Below are positions 16,112 to 24,213 of a DNA stretch of 64,000 nucleotides, piece after piece (position 1 is the first letter of the stretch; the number at the start of each line of letters is the position of its first letter). Source of the stretch: Halomarina rubra (GTDB lineage Archaea; Halobacteriota; Halobacteria; Halobacteriales; Haloarculaceae). The position numbers were made by a program, and so were the translations under genes. The notes under the pieces were generated by a model. That model was not told where the DNA came from. It saw only the letters and a program-made list of their open reading frames with translations, and made no database searches. The DNA lies in the NCBI RefSeq assembly GCF_023699475.1, contig NZ_JALXFV010000008.1, positions 62,001-126,000 on the forward strand. Reading direction: 5' to 3'.

Positions 16112-17068
16112 ATGCACAGGAGCGACCGCGTCACGCTGGCGCGGCTTCCCTCTGGCGTCCGCGTCGAGACGACGGTCCACACCTACGGCGACGGTGACGG
16201 GCCGACGCTGTACGTTCAGGCCGCCCAGCACGGCCGCGAGGTCAACGGGAGCGCCGTCCTCCGACGGTTCCACGAGCGCGTCGACGCCGAGCGCCTCGCG
16301 GGGCGCATCGTGGCCGTCCCCGTCGCGGACCCGCTGACGTTCGACCACGTCTCGTACACGACGCCCGAGCGCCTGGACTCGGTCAACGCCAACATGAACC
16401 GCGTCTGGCCGGGCGACGAGGCGGGGTCGCTCCACGAGCGCATGGCCGCGACGCTCTGGGCGTACGCCAGCGAGGCCGACGCCGTCGTCGACCTCCACAC
16501 CGGCGGCCCGGACATGCTCACCCACGTCGTGTTCAAGGAGGGCGACGCCGCCTCTCGCGACCTGGCCGAGGCGTTCGGGACTGGACTGTTGCTGAGCGAA
16601 CCCGCCGGCGACGACGCCGAGGCCGCCTGGACCGACCGGAACTTCGACGGGAAGTTCCGGGTCGCCGCCAGCGACGCGGGCATCCCCGCCATCACGCCCG
16701 AACTCGCCCACAACAAGGAGTTGGTCGAGTCGGCCATCGAGACGGGCGTCGAGGGACTGTTCGACGTCTGTCGTTCGCTGGGGCTGCTGGCGGGTGAACC
16801 GACACCGACCGAGCAGACCGTGGCGCGCAACCACCTCGGGAGCGTCACCGCCGTCGACTCGGGGCTGTTCCGGCCGCACCCCGAACGCGCCGTCGGGCAG
16901 GCGGTCGGTGCGGGCGACCCGCTGGGGACGGTGTACGACCCGGCGAGCTACGAGGTGCTCCAGGAGGCGACGGTCGGGGACGACGGTATCCTCTACGCGC
17001 TGACCCGCGAGGCGACGGTCACGGCCGGCCAGGCGCTCGGGAACGTCGCGCTCGTTCGCGAGGAGTAG
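16112..17068 (+). CDS. Succinylglutamate desuccinylase/aspartoacylase family zinc hydrolase
   Basis: The 318-residue protein (MHRSDRVTLARLP) belongs to the AstE/AspA M14-like family, zinc-dependent amide deacylases. Zinc ligands are His40 and Glu43 in AQHGREVNG and His129 in DLHTGG; the substrate-binding NMNRVWPG is at residues 94-101. ITPELAHNK near residue 190 provides the expected catalytic glutamate. The C-terminal 90 residues form a beta domain ending in the VTAGQALGNV biotinyl-like fold seen in this family. The substrate is unknown. TACAAG about 29 bases before the ATG may be the promoter. Confidence 0.85.
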   Translation: MHRSDRVTLARLPSGVRVETTVHTYGDGDGPTLYVQAAQHGREVNGSAVLRRFHERVDAERLAGRIVAVPVADPLTFDHVSYTTPERLDSVNANMNRVWPGDEAGSLHERMAATLWAYASEADAVVDLHTGGPDMLTHVVFKEGDAASRDLAEAFGTGLLLSEPAGDDAEAAWTDRNFDGKFRVAASDAGIPAITPELAHNKELVESAIETGVEGLFDVCRSLGLLAGEPTPTEQTVARNHLGSVTAVDSGLFRPHPERAVGQAVGAGDPLGTVYDPASYEVLQEATVGDDGILYALTREATVTAGQALGNVALVREE

Positions 17069-17096
17069 GGGCGTCGGACCCCGCGCGACGCAGAAC

Positions 17097-18161
17097 TCAG
17101 AACCCGCGCAGGGCGTCGAGTGTCTCGGCGGCCGCGCCGGAGTCGACGACCTCGCGGGCGACGGCGAGTCCTTCGTCGAGGTCCGCACAGTCGCCGCGCG
17201 CGAAGATGCGGAACGCGCCGTTGAGCGCGATGGCGTCGGCGAAGTCGCCGTCGCGCTCGCCGGCCAGCACCTCCTCGGTGATGCGCGCGGAGTCGCGGGC
17301 CACGTCCTCGACACCCAGGTCCTCGCTCTCGAAGTCCATGCCGTACTCGGGGGTCTCGATTGTGAAGTCGTCCATCTCGCCGTCCTCGCCGACCGCCACC
17401 GTGGTCGACCCGGGCCGGATGTCGTCGTACCCCTCCATCCCCTGGAACATGACGACGCGGCCGATGTCGTAGCGCTCGCTCGCCGCGAACGTGTCGATGA
17501 TGCGTTTGGCGTACGGGAGGTGGTAGAAGCTGCCGAGGTGGACGTCGGCGTCGGCGGGGTTCGCCAGCGTCTCGATGGTGTTGACGAACGTGCGGACGCC
17601 CATCTGGTCGCGTCGGTCGGCGAGGTTCGCGACGGCCGCGTTGAAGTTCGGCTGGTAGTAGAAGCCGAAACCCACCTCGTCGGTCATCGCCGCGGACTGC
17701 TCGGGCGTGAGGTCCGTCCGGACGCCCAGTTCGTCGAGGACGTGTTTGTACGCGTCCTGCTTCTGCGTGGGCACGCGGTCGCCGGAGTGGGCGACGACGG
17801 GCGTGCCCGCCGCGGCGGCGACGAGGCCCGCGCCGACACCCAGAATCGCGGTCCGGCCCTTCCCGTCGTAGTTCGCTCCGCAGTCGACGGGGTCGCAGTC
17901 GGGGGCGGCGAACGCGACGGACTCCTCGGCCATCACGTCGACGAACGCCGCCAGTTCTTCGGGCGTGTTGCGCTTCCAGCGGTTTGCGAGCCAGAACGCC
18001 CCGAGCGTCGTCGGGTCGGGTTCACCCGCGAGGATGCGGCCGAACGCCTCCCGTGCCTGCTCGCGCGTCATGTCGTCGGCGGACTTGTGGCCCGTCCCGA
18101 CGACCTCCGTCATCAGCCGTTTCAGCGGCCACTCGCCGAACTCCGGGGTCGCTTTCGCCAT
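17097..18161 (-). CDS. Anthranilate phosphoribosyltransferase-like protein (TrpD2-type)
   Basis: The 354-residue protein (MAKATPEFGEWPLKRLMTEV) has the TrpD fold order: helical N-terminal domain with TREQAREAFGRILAGE, then the PRPP domain. The canonical GTGGD glycine loop is replaced by GANYDGKGRT, and the usual HGNRxxSSxxGxAD reads HSGDRVPTQKQDAY. QPNFNAAVANLADRR corresponds to the substrate-binding helix. These changes put it with TrpD-like proteins that are not proven tryptophan enzymes. No trp gene is nearby. A nucleotide or nucleic-acid related substrate is possible but not shown. The start is the first ATG that gives a TrpD-like N-terminus. Confidence 0.75.
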   Translation of the reverse strand: MAKATPEFGEWPLKRLMTEVVGTGHKSADDMTREQAREAFGRILAGEPDPTTLGAFWLANRWKRNTPEELAAFVDVMAEESVAFAAPDCDPVDCGANYDGKGRTAILGVGAGLVAAAAGTPVVAHSGDRVPTQKQDAYKHVLDELGVRTDLTPEQSAAMTDEVGFGFYYQPNFNAAVANLADRRDQMGVRTFVNTIETLANPADADVHLGSFYHLPYAKRIIDTFAASERYDIGRVVMFQGMEGYDDIRPGSTTVAVGEDGEMDDFTIETPEYGMDFESEDLGVEDVARDSARITEEVLAGERDGDFADAIALNGAFRIFARGDCADLDEGLAVAREVVDSGAAAETLDALRGF

Positions 18162-18281
18162 AGCCGACGCTCGGGTCGCCGGCGTCGAAAACGTTACCGT
18201 TCGCTCCGTCGGTCGCGCCTCGCCGACCCTTCCGTCGACGTCTCGACGCGGCACTCGCCTCTCACCTTCCACGCTCCGCTT

Positions 18282-18572
18282 TCAGGCGTCGAGGAACACC
18301 CGTTCGAGCGCGAGCACGCCCACCGCGACGGCGACGAGGCCGACGACGAGCAGACCCACCTGGACGCTCGGGTCGGGCGTGCTCGTCACACACCCGTCGT
18401 ACCCCGCGCCCTGCGAACAGAGTCGCGTCGGGACGGCGAGGCCGAGCAGCAGCGCGACGGCCCCAGCGAGGACGGCGGCCGTCGCGACGGCCAGTCGGTC
18501 GCCGGCCCGTCGTCGCCGTTCCAGCCGTCGCCACGCCGCCTCCAGTTCCCGGCGGTCGGTCCCCGGCTCCAT
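18282..18572 (-). CDS. Small membrane protein with two helices
   Basis: The 96-residue product (MEPGTDRRELEAAWRRLERR) begins with a charged helix likely to be cytoplasmic. Two membrane segments follow (about residues 27-47 and 72-92) with an intervening external loop containing LCSQGAGYDGCVT, two cysteines that could pair. The family is unknown. Confidence 0.6.
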   Translation of the reverse strand: MEPGTDRRELEAAWRRLERRRRAGDRLAVATAAVLAGAVALLLGLAVPTRLCSQGAGYDGCVTSTPDPSVQVGLLVVGLVAVAVGVLALERVFLDA

Positions 18573-18700
18573 GACACGTCACCGTGGTACGTGCTACCGT
18601 AAGTCGGTGTCGCAGCTCGGAACCCATCGCGTCGCGTCTCCGAACCGGGCGGGGTCGCCGCCTGCACAACGGTGATACGGCCGGCAGGCGTGCTAGCGGT

Positions 18701-19273
18701 ATGGAGCTCCTGTCGCTCGTTCCGAACACACCCGCCTTCGACGGGGCCGTCGACTGCTACCGGCGGATCTGGGACCGCGACGGGACGGTCGCGTTCCGCA
18801 AGCACGCGGAGTTCCCGGGCTACCGCGGGTTCGTCGCCGTCGAGGACGGTGCGGTCGTCGGCTACGTCTACGGCTACACGAGCGAACCGGGCCAGTACTA
18901 CCACGAGGCGCTTCGCGCGGTGCTCCCGCCCTCGACGTACGCCCGCTGGCTCGACGACTGCTTCGAACTCGTCGAACTCGGCGTCGCCCCGGAGGCGCGC
19001 GGCCGCGGTCTCGGCGGCCGCCTCCACGACTGCCTCTTGCAGGGACTCCCCCACGCCACGAGCGTGCTCACGACGGGCGTCGACAACGAGGCCGCCCGCG
19101 AACTCTACGAGCGTCGCGACTGGGAGGCGGTGTTCGAACCGTTCGACCCCGAGGGTGGCGAACCGATGGTCGTCTACGGGCGAGCGCTCGACGCCACCGA
19201 CGACGCTCTCGACGGTCCCGCCGTCGACCCGGGAGGCGCGGAGAAGCGCAGGGTCACCCGGACCGAGCGCTGA
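18701..19273 (+). CDS. GNAT family N-acetyltransferase
   Basis: The 190-residue protein (MELLSLVPNTPAFD) has the acetyl-CoA binding segment VAPEARGRGLGGRLHD near residue 95 and TTGVDNEAARELYERRDWE, the standard C-terminal part of GNAT folds. The substrate is not known. A perfect 7-base inverted repeat (CGCCTGC at 18659-18665, GCAGGCG at 18684-18690) sits 11 bases before the ATG and may be an operator. The start is the ATG at 18701. Confidence 0.8.
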   Translation: MELLSLVPNTPAFDGAVDCYRRIWDRDGTVAFRKHAEFPGYRGFVAVEDGAVVGYVYGYTSEPGQYYHEALRAVLPPSTYARWLDDCFELVELGVAPEARGRGLGGRLHDCLLQGLPHATSVLTTGVDNEAARELYERRDWEAVFEPFDPEGGEPMVVYGRALDATDDALDGPAVDPGGAEKRRVTRTER

Positions 19274-19354
19274 CGGCCACCTGTCGAGGGTCGTCGACAC
19301 GAAGTGAGTCGCCGCGAGACACCGTCTCGGCCATCAGAGACCAGCGAGCGCTGG

Positions 19355-19858
19355 TCAGCGGTGGCCGGCGGTTCGCGCCGACACCCGGTCGAGTTGCTCG
19401 GTGAGCAGACCGCTGACCTGCTGGGGGTTCGAGACGCCCTCGAAGGTGATCTCGGTCCCGCCGGTCCCGGCGGTGTCGACGTGGACGTCACCGAACGAGA
19501 GGACACGCTCGAACAGCGACTGCTCGAAGGAGGTGTTCTGGATGCGGTCGAGGCGGAGGCTCGTCACCTGTCGGGAGAACAGCCCCGTCTTGCGGTACAC
19601 CTCGTTGGTCGTGATGACGTAGCGCGTCGAGCGGTGCCGGAGGTAGGCGGCCGCCATCAACACCATCCCGATGGGGAGCAACAGCCACGCCAGGTCCCGG
19701 TAGACGAAGTCGGTCGGGAGCAACGCGTAGGCGGCGATACCGACGACGGCGACGACGAGACCTCCCACCAGCGACCCCGTCGCGAGCAGGAGGCTCGGAC
19801 TGCCCGACCAGACCACCTCCTCGCTCTCGCCGAGGGTCACCCACTCCGGAGCGGACAT
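19355..19858 (-). CDS. PH-domain (YdbS-like, bPH2) membrane protein
   Basis: The 167-residue protein (MSAPEWVTLGESEEVVWSG) has two membrane helices (about 25-45 and 54-70) followed by a bacterial PH domain. That domain starts at STRYVITTNEVYRKTGLF, continues with LRLDRIQNTSFEQSLFER and ends GGTEITFEGVSNP. This layout is typical of YdbS/YdbT-like proteins of unknown role. A much longer open frame upstream is antisense shadow of the SDR gene. GGAGG occurs just before the ATG at 19858. Confidence 0.8.
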   Translation of the reverse strand: MSAPEWVTLGESEEVVWSGSPSLLLATGSLVGGLVVAVVGIAAYALLPTDFVYRDLAWLLLPIGMVLMAAAYLRHRSTRYVITTNEVYRKTGLFSRQVTSLRLDRIQNTSFEQSLFERVLSFGDVHVDTAGTGGTEITFEGVSNPQQVSGLLTEQLDRVSARTAGHR

Positions 19859-19932
19859 GCCTCCGCGTACGACGCCCTCCGGTATGGCTCTTTCCGGGGT
19901 GGTCGCCGCGGTCGCCCGCGCCGACGAACCGC

Positions 19933-20808
19933 TCAGGACCAGTCGGGGTCGAGGTCGAGCAGGCGAGCGCTCTCGTCCCACAGACGGCGGCGGAGGGCGT
20001 CGTTGCCGACTCGCGAGTCGGGCGGTTCGACCTCGCGACCGACCAGGTACGCCCCGGACTCGGTCGTCAGTTCCGGTGCCCCCGCGGCGAAGACGAGGTC
20101 CTCGCCCGCCTGCTCGACCGACCGGCCGACCCCCACCAGTCCCGCCACGCGGACGGCGAGACCGAACGCGCCGCTCGTCTCGCGGTAGAGTCCGCTCGTC
20201 GGGACGAACCCCGGGTGGTACGCGAGGGTCGTCACGTCGTCGGGGAGCCGTGTCGCCAGTTCGGTGCTGAACAGCACGTTCGCCAGTTTCGAGCGGGCGT
20301 ACGCCCCGAGCGCGTCGTACTCCTCGGCGAGCGTCGGGTCGTCGAGACGCAACTCGCCCCGACGGTGGACTCGCGAGGAGGTGACGACGACCCGCGAGGG
20401 CACGCCGGCGTCGAGTAGCCCCGACAGTTCGTGGGTCAGTAGGTACGGCGAGAGGTGGTTGACGAGGAACACGCGTTCGACGGGACCGCCCGGTAGTTCG
20501 ACGACCTCGCGTTCGGGGAGCGACAGCGCGGCGTTGAGCGCCAGCACGTCCACCCGGTCGTAGCGGTCGGCCACCTCCCCGGCTAGCGCCCGGACGGCGT
20601 CGGGGTCGCCGAGGTCCGCCCGGACGAAGACGCCGTCGCCGCCACGCTCGCGGACCGTCTCCAGTGTCGCCACGCCGCGCTCGCGGTCCCGCCCGACGAG
20701 CACGACCTCCGCGCCCAGCTCGCCGAACCGCGCGGCCGCGGCCCGACCGACGCCACTCGTTCCACCGGTCAGCACGACGACGGCGTCGTCCAGCGTCTTC
20801 CACTCCAT
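19933..20808 (-). CDS. Short-chain dehydrogenase/reductase
   Basis: The 291-residue protein (MEWKTLDDAVVVLTGG) is an SDR of the retinol-dehydrogenase/WWOX-like branch. The cofactor loop is TGGTSGVGRAAA at residues 14-25. VLALNAALS is the NAG equivalent, with Ala in place of the usual Gly. The catalytic Ser is in VVVTSSRVHR and the YxxxK is AYARSKLAN near residue 175. R41-D42 after the second strand (VGRDRERG) suggests NADP(H) preference (inference). The substrate is unknown. It is divergent from ahbAB and lies 74 bases upstream of the PH-domain gene. Confidence 0.85.
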   Translation of the reverse strand: MEWKTLDDAVVVLTGGTSGVGRAAAARFGELGAEVVLVGRDRERGVATLETVRERGGDGVFVRADLGDPDAVRALAGEVADRYDRVDVLALNAALSLPEREVVELPGGPVERVFLVNHLSPYLLTHELSGLLDAGVPSRVVVTSSRVHRRGELRLDDPTLAEEYDALGAYARSKLANVLFSTELATRLPDDVTTLAYHPGFVPTSGLYRETSGAFGLAVRVAGLVGVGRSVEQAGEDLVFAAGAPELTTESGAYLVGREVEPPDSRVGNDALRRRLWDESARLLDLDPDWS

Positions 20809-20940
20809 GCCCCGACCGACGTGGCGGGAGAGGAAAGAACTAGCTCGTGACAGCTCACCGAGCCAGGGCGTCGTCACGGCCGCCGGGGCCGCCCAGACGG
20901 GACCGAAACCCCCACTTTCGCCTGCTCCCTAGCACACCCG

Positions 20941-21981
20941 ATGAACGCTCCCCGTGGTGACTGGCGCGCCGACCTCGACGACGTGGACGCGGCGCTCGTC
21001 GACGGCTACCAGAGCGGCTTCCCGGTCGAGCCACGACCGTTCCGGGCGGTGGCGGCCGACCTCGGTATCGAGGAGGACGAGGCGCTCGCACGAGTGAAGC
21101 GCCTCCGCGAACGCGGCGTCTTCCGGCGGTTCGGGGCGGTGCTCAACCCGCCGGTCATCGGGTCGTCGACGCTCGCGGCGGTCAACGCCCCCGACGAGCG
21201 CTTCGAGGCCGTCGCCGAGATAATCAACGGCTACCGGCAGGTCAACCACAACTACCGGCGCTCGCACCACTGGAACATGTGGTTCGTCGTCACCGCCGCC
21301 TCCCGCGAGACCCGCGACGCCATCCTCGCCGACATCGAGGAGCGCACCGGACTCGACGTACTGAACCTCCCGATGCTCACCGACTACTACATCGACCTGG
21401 AGTTCCCGGTCGTCAACGCCGACCGGTTCGCCCGGGAGTCCCTCGACGCGACCGAAGTCAGCGCTACCCGCATCTCCGAGTCCGCGACGGCGGACCTGAG
21501 CGCTCTGGACCGTCGACTGCTCCTGGAGATCCAGGACGGGTTCCCGCTCACGCGCACCCCGTACGCCGACGTCGCCGCGGCCGTCGACGCCACCACCGAG
21601 GAGGTCGTCGCCGCCATCGAGCGCCTCCGCGAGGACGGCTGTATCAAGCGAATCGGCTGTATCGTCAACCACGTCGTCACCGGCTTCGACGCCAACTGCA
21701 TGGTCGTCTGGAACGTCCCCGACGACGAACTCGACGTCCGCGGTGAGCGCGCCGGTCGCCTGCCGTACGTCACGCTCTGTTACCACCGCCCGCGACGCCC
21801 CGAGCAGGGCTGGGAGTACAACCTGTTCACGATGATCCACGGCCGCGAGCAGGACGCCGTCGACGAGAAGATCGACGAACTCGCCGGCGAGTACCTCCCG
21901 TTCGAGCACGAACGCCTCTACTCGACGGAGACGCTGAAACAGACGGGCGCACAGTACGAGGAACTGGTCGGCGAGGAGTGA
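20941..21981 (+). CDS. ahbAB: Siroheme decarboxylase, AhbA-AhbB type fusion
   Basis: The 346-residue protein contains two Lrp/AsnC-like modules in one chain, about residues 1-165 and 166-346. Each has a winged helix (RLRERGVFRRFGAVLN and RLREDGCIKRIGCIVN) and an effector-like fold. The AhbA/AhbB family residues are visible as YRRSHHWNMWFV in the first half and CYHRPRRPEQGWEYN in the second. AhbA and AhbB together decarboxylate siroheme to 12,18-didecarboxysiroheme in the alternative haem route of archaea. A regulator role is less likely because both modules keep these motifs. No other haem gene is adjacent. Confidence 0.85.
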   Translation: MNAPRGDWRADLDDVDAALVDGYQSGFPVEPRPFRAVAADLGIEEDEALARVKRLRERGVFRRFGAVLNPPVIGSSTLAAVNAPDERFEAVAEIINGYRQVNHNYRRSHHWNMWFVVTAASRETRDAILADIEERTGLDVLNLPMLTDYYIDLEFPVVNADRFARESLDATEVSATRISESATADLSALDRRLLLEIQDGFPLTRTPYADVAAAVDATTEEVVAAIERLREDGCIKRIGCIVNHVVTGFDANCMVVWNVPDDELDVRGERAGRLPYVTLCYHRPRRPEQGWEYNLFTMIHGREQDAVDEKIDELAGEYLPFEHERLYSTETLKQTGAQYEELVGEE

Positions 21982-22082
21982 GCCGAGTGGGTTAGGCGGA
22001 CGTGTGTCGGGGCGTTTCGTTCCGATGGCGGGCACAAAGAAATATCACGCTGGCGACACAGCGTTCGTCACGACCGACACAG

Positions 22083-22418
22083 ATGAACCTCAAGCCCCTC
22101 CTGAAACCGTTCCTCCTGTTCACGTGCCTCCTCGCACTCCTCACCGTCGGCGCAGTGTACGTCGCGACGCACTCCGGGCTGTACATGCTCGTTCTGGTCG
22201 GCTGTGGCGTGACGCTCGTCGCGCTCGGCAGCGGCGCAGCGGGACAGACGAACTCCGGGATACGCGCCGAAGAGACGGAGATGATGGCCGACGGCGGGGG
22301 GTTCTGGCCCGACGCCATCACGGCCGGCTCGCTCCGCCTCTCCCTCCTGTTCTACGGCCTCGGTGTCGTCCTGTGGAGCGTCGTCGTACTGGCCGCGTTG
22401 GGCGACACGCTCGTCTGA
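22083..22418 (+). CDS. Membrane protein of unknown function
   Basis: The 111-residue product (MNLKPLLKPFLLF) has three hydrophobic segments near residues 8-28, 34-52 and 83-106. The middle loop TNSGIRAEETEMMADGG is polar. I do not recognise the family. An AT-rich stretch (AAAGAAATATCAC) lies about 45 bases upstream. Confidence 0.65.
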   Translation: MNLKPLLKPFLLFTCLLALLTVGAVYVATHSGLYMLVLVGCGVTLVALGSGAAGQTNSGIRAEETEMMADGGGFWPDAITAGSLRLSLLFYGLGVVLWSVVVLAALGDTLV

Positions 22419-22656
22419 GCGGTCCGTCGCCCTCTCGCCCCTCCAACTGGACCGTTACTCGTCGTGGACTCGCCGAACGGGCCTCACGACACCAGCGAGT
22501 CGCTCGACGTGGGAGAGATCCGTGGCGCGAGAGAACGGACGGGACCGGTCTAGTGGCCCCCGGCGAGCGGTTCTCACGAGACCGTCGGTCGCTGAGAGGA
22601 TTGGACGCCGTCGGGAGTCGCTGGGCGACCCCGACACGCGGAGAAACGGTGGTACG

Positions 22657-22917
22657 TTAGCGACTCGCGACGACGAGCATCGGGCCGACGAACACCAGCG
22701 CGATACCCACGGCACGCCAGAGGAACTCGTTGTTCATCAGCGAGAGCGGTGTGAGGATGAACAGCAGACCGAACGCGGCGATGTGGGCACCGGTAATCGT
22801 CTTACTCTTCAACGGCAGCGTCGCCAGCAGTCCCAGGGCGAACAGCGCCAGGAACACCTGCCCCATGTGGTACTGACTCAGAAACGAGTCGATGACCTGG
22901 AGTGGGAGCGCGAACAT
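22657..22917 (-). CDS. Small membrane protein of unknown function
   Basis: The 86-residue product (MFALPLQVIDSFLS) has three hydrophobic segments (about 19-37, 44-60 and 68-84). Loop residues include PLKSKTITG and SLMNNEFLWR. Minus-strand ACTAATC about 26 bases before the ATG at 22917 supports the start. It follows the gene at 22948-23223 after 30 bases on the same strand, so the two may be one unit. Confidence 0.65.
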   Translation of the reverse strand: MFALPLQVIDSFLSQYHMGQVFLALFALGLLATLPLKSKTITGAHIAAFGLLFILTPLSLMNNEFLWRAVGIALVFVGPMLVVASR

Positions 22918-22947
22918 CGTTGGTACTCCATCGGATTAGTTCGGGTT

Positions 22948-23223
22948 TCAAGCTTCCGTCTCCGCCCCGAAGTCGATGGGGCGCAAGACGACGTACCAGA
23001 AGGCGACGACCGCCGACCCGAAGCCGAGTGCGAACACCAGCGCGCCGATGCCGGGCGCGCCCGCCTGCGTCAGGAGATTGTCCGCGAGACCGGGCACTGC
23101 GACGCCCAGTGCGGCGATGACGATACCCGCTTTCGCCCGTTCGGTGAACACCGTGCTGCCGTCGTCGGAGTCGGTGGCCTCCTCGGTCCGGGCACTCGCC
23201 GCGGTCTCGCCTCGCTCTGCCAT
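22948..23223 (-). CDS. Small membrane protein with acidic N-terminus
   Basis: The 91-residue protein (MAERGETAASARTEEATDSD) has a polar, acidic first 30 residues, then two membrane segments (AGIVIAALGVAVPGLA and IGALVFALGFGSAVVAFWYV) and a short tail RPIDFGAETEA. The family is unknown. The start is the ATG at 23223. Confidence 0.65.
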   Translation of the reverse strand: MAERGETAASARTEEATDSDDGSTVFTERAKAGIVIAALGVAVPGLADNLLTQAGAPGIGALVFALGFGSAVVAFWYVVLRPIDFGAETEA

Positions 23224-23348
23224 GGTCGAGTTAGTACCTCGGTGCTCCTGAACCCAACGGTCCGCCGTCGCCGTCGCGCTCCGTGTCAACCCCACACGAA
23301 CCCCGTGCGAACCGACCGACCTATCCGCGCTCGCCGCCGCCTTCGACC

Positions 23349-24212
23349 GTGAACGTCGGACTGCTCGCTGCGCTCGCCGCCGCCCTCCTCTACGGCTGTT
23401 ATCTCGCCGGCTACAAGCACTTCTTCGGCGACTACCCCGCGCTCGCGTACCTGTTGGTCGTGAACGGGGCGGCCGTCGTCTGGTACCTGCCGGTCGCCGC
23501 ACCCCACCTCCCGAAGCTGTCGAGCGTCGGTCTCGACGTGCTTGCAGCGTTGCTCGGGACCGCCGCGTTGACGGGTCTCGCCATCGCGGGGCTGTTCGAG
23601 GCGCTCCGTCGTGGCGACGTCTCGTACGTCACGCCGCTGAACAAGCTGGTTCCGCTGTTCGTGCTCCCACTCGAACTGGTGATCTTCTCGGCGGACCTCT
23701 CGGCGCTCCAGATGGGTGGCGTCGTCCTCGCGACGGCGGGCATCTACGCCGCCAACTACGAGTCCGGCAGTCTCGTCGACCCGTTCAGACGGGCGCTGTC
23801 GTACCGCCCCGCCCAACTGGCGCTGGCGAGCGCCCTCACCTTCGCCGTGGTCGACACCGGCAAGCGACTGCTCCTCCGGGAACTCGCGCTGCCGACGCCG
23901 CTGGTCGTCTGGGTGTCGCTCGTCGGCATCACCGTCGTCGTCGCGCCGCTCGGCCTCCGCCAGCGCGAGCAGCTACCGCGGCGAATCGCGCCAGCCCTCT
24001 TCGGCGTCGGGGCGTTCATCGCGCTCGGCAACCACCTCATCGCGCTCGGGTTCACCGAACTGCACGCGAGCGTCGCCTCCGCCATCGTCAACGCGCAGGC
24101 CGTCGTCGCCGTCCTGCTGGGCGGTCTCGTCCTCGAAGAGGGGGCGTTCGGCCAGCGACTCGGCGCGGGCCTCCTCACCGTCCTCGGCGTCGCGTTCGTC
24201 GCGCTGGGGTGA
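23349..24212 (+). CDS. EamA/DMT superfamily permease
   Basis: The 287-residue protein starts with GTG at 23349 (VNVGLLAALAAALLYG). It has ten hydrophobic segments arranged as two EamA repeats of five, with LFEALRRGDVSYVTPLNKL in the first and ELHASVASAIVNAQAVV in the second, both typical of drug/metabolite transporters. The exported or imported compound is unknown. It is convergent with the helicase gene, with stops one base apart. Confidence 0.82.
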   Translation: MNVGLLAALAAALLYGCYLAGYKHFFGDYPALAYLLVVNGAAVVWYLPVAAPHLPKLSSVGLDVLAALLGTAALTGLAIAGLFEALRRGDVSYVTPLNKLVPLFVLPLELVIFSADLSALQMGGVVLATAGIYAANYESGSLVDPFRRALSYRPAQLALASALTFAVVDTGKRLLLRELALPTPLVVWVSLVGITVVVAPLGLRQREQLPRRIAPALFGVGAFIALGNHLIALGFTELHASVASAIVNAQAVVAVLLGGLVLEEGAFGQRLGAGLLTVLGVAFVALG

Positions 24213-24213
24213 C

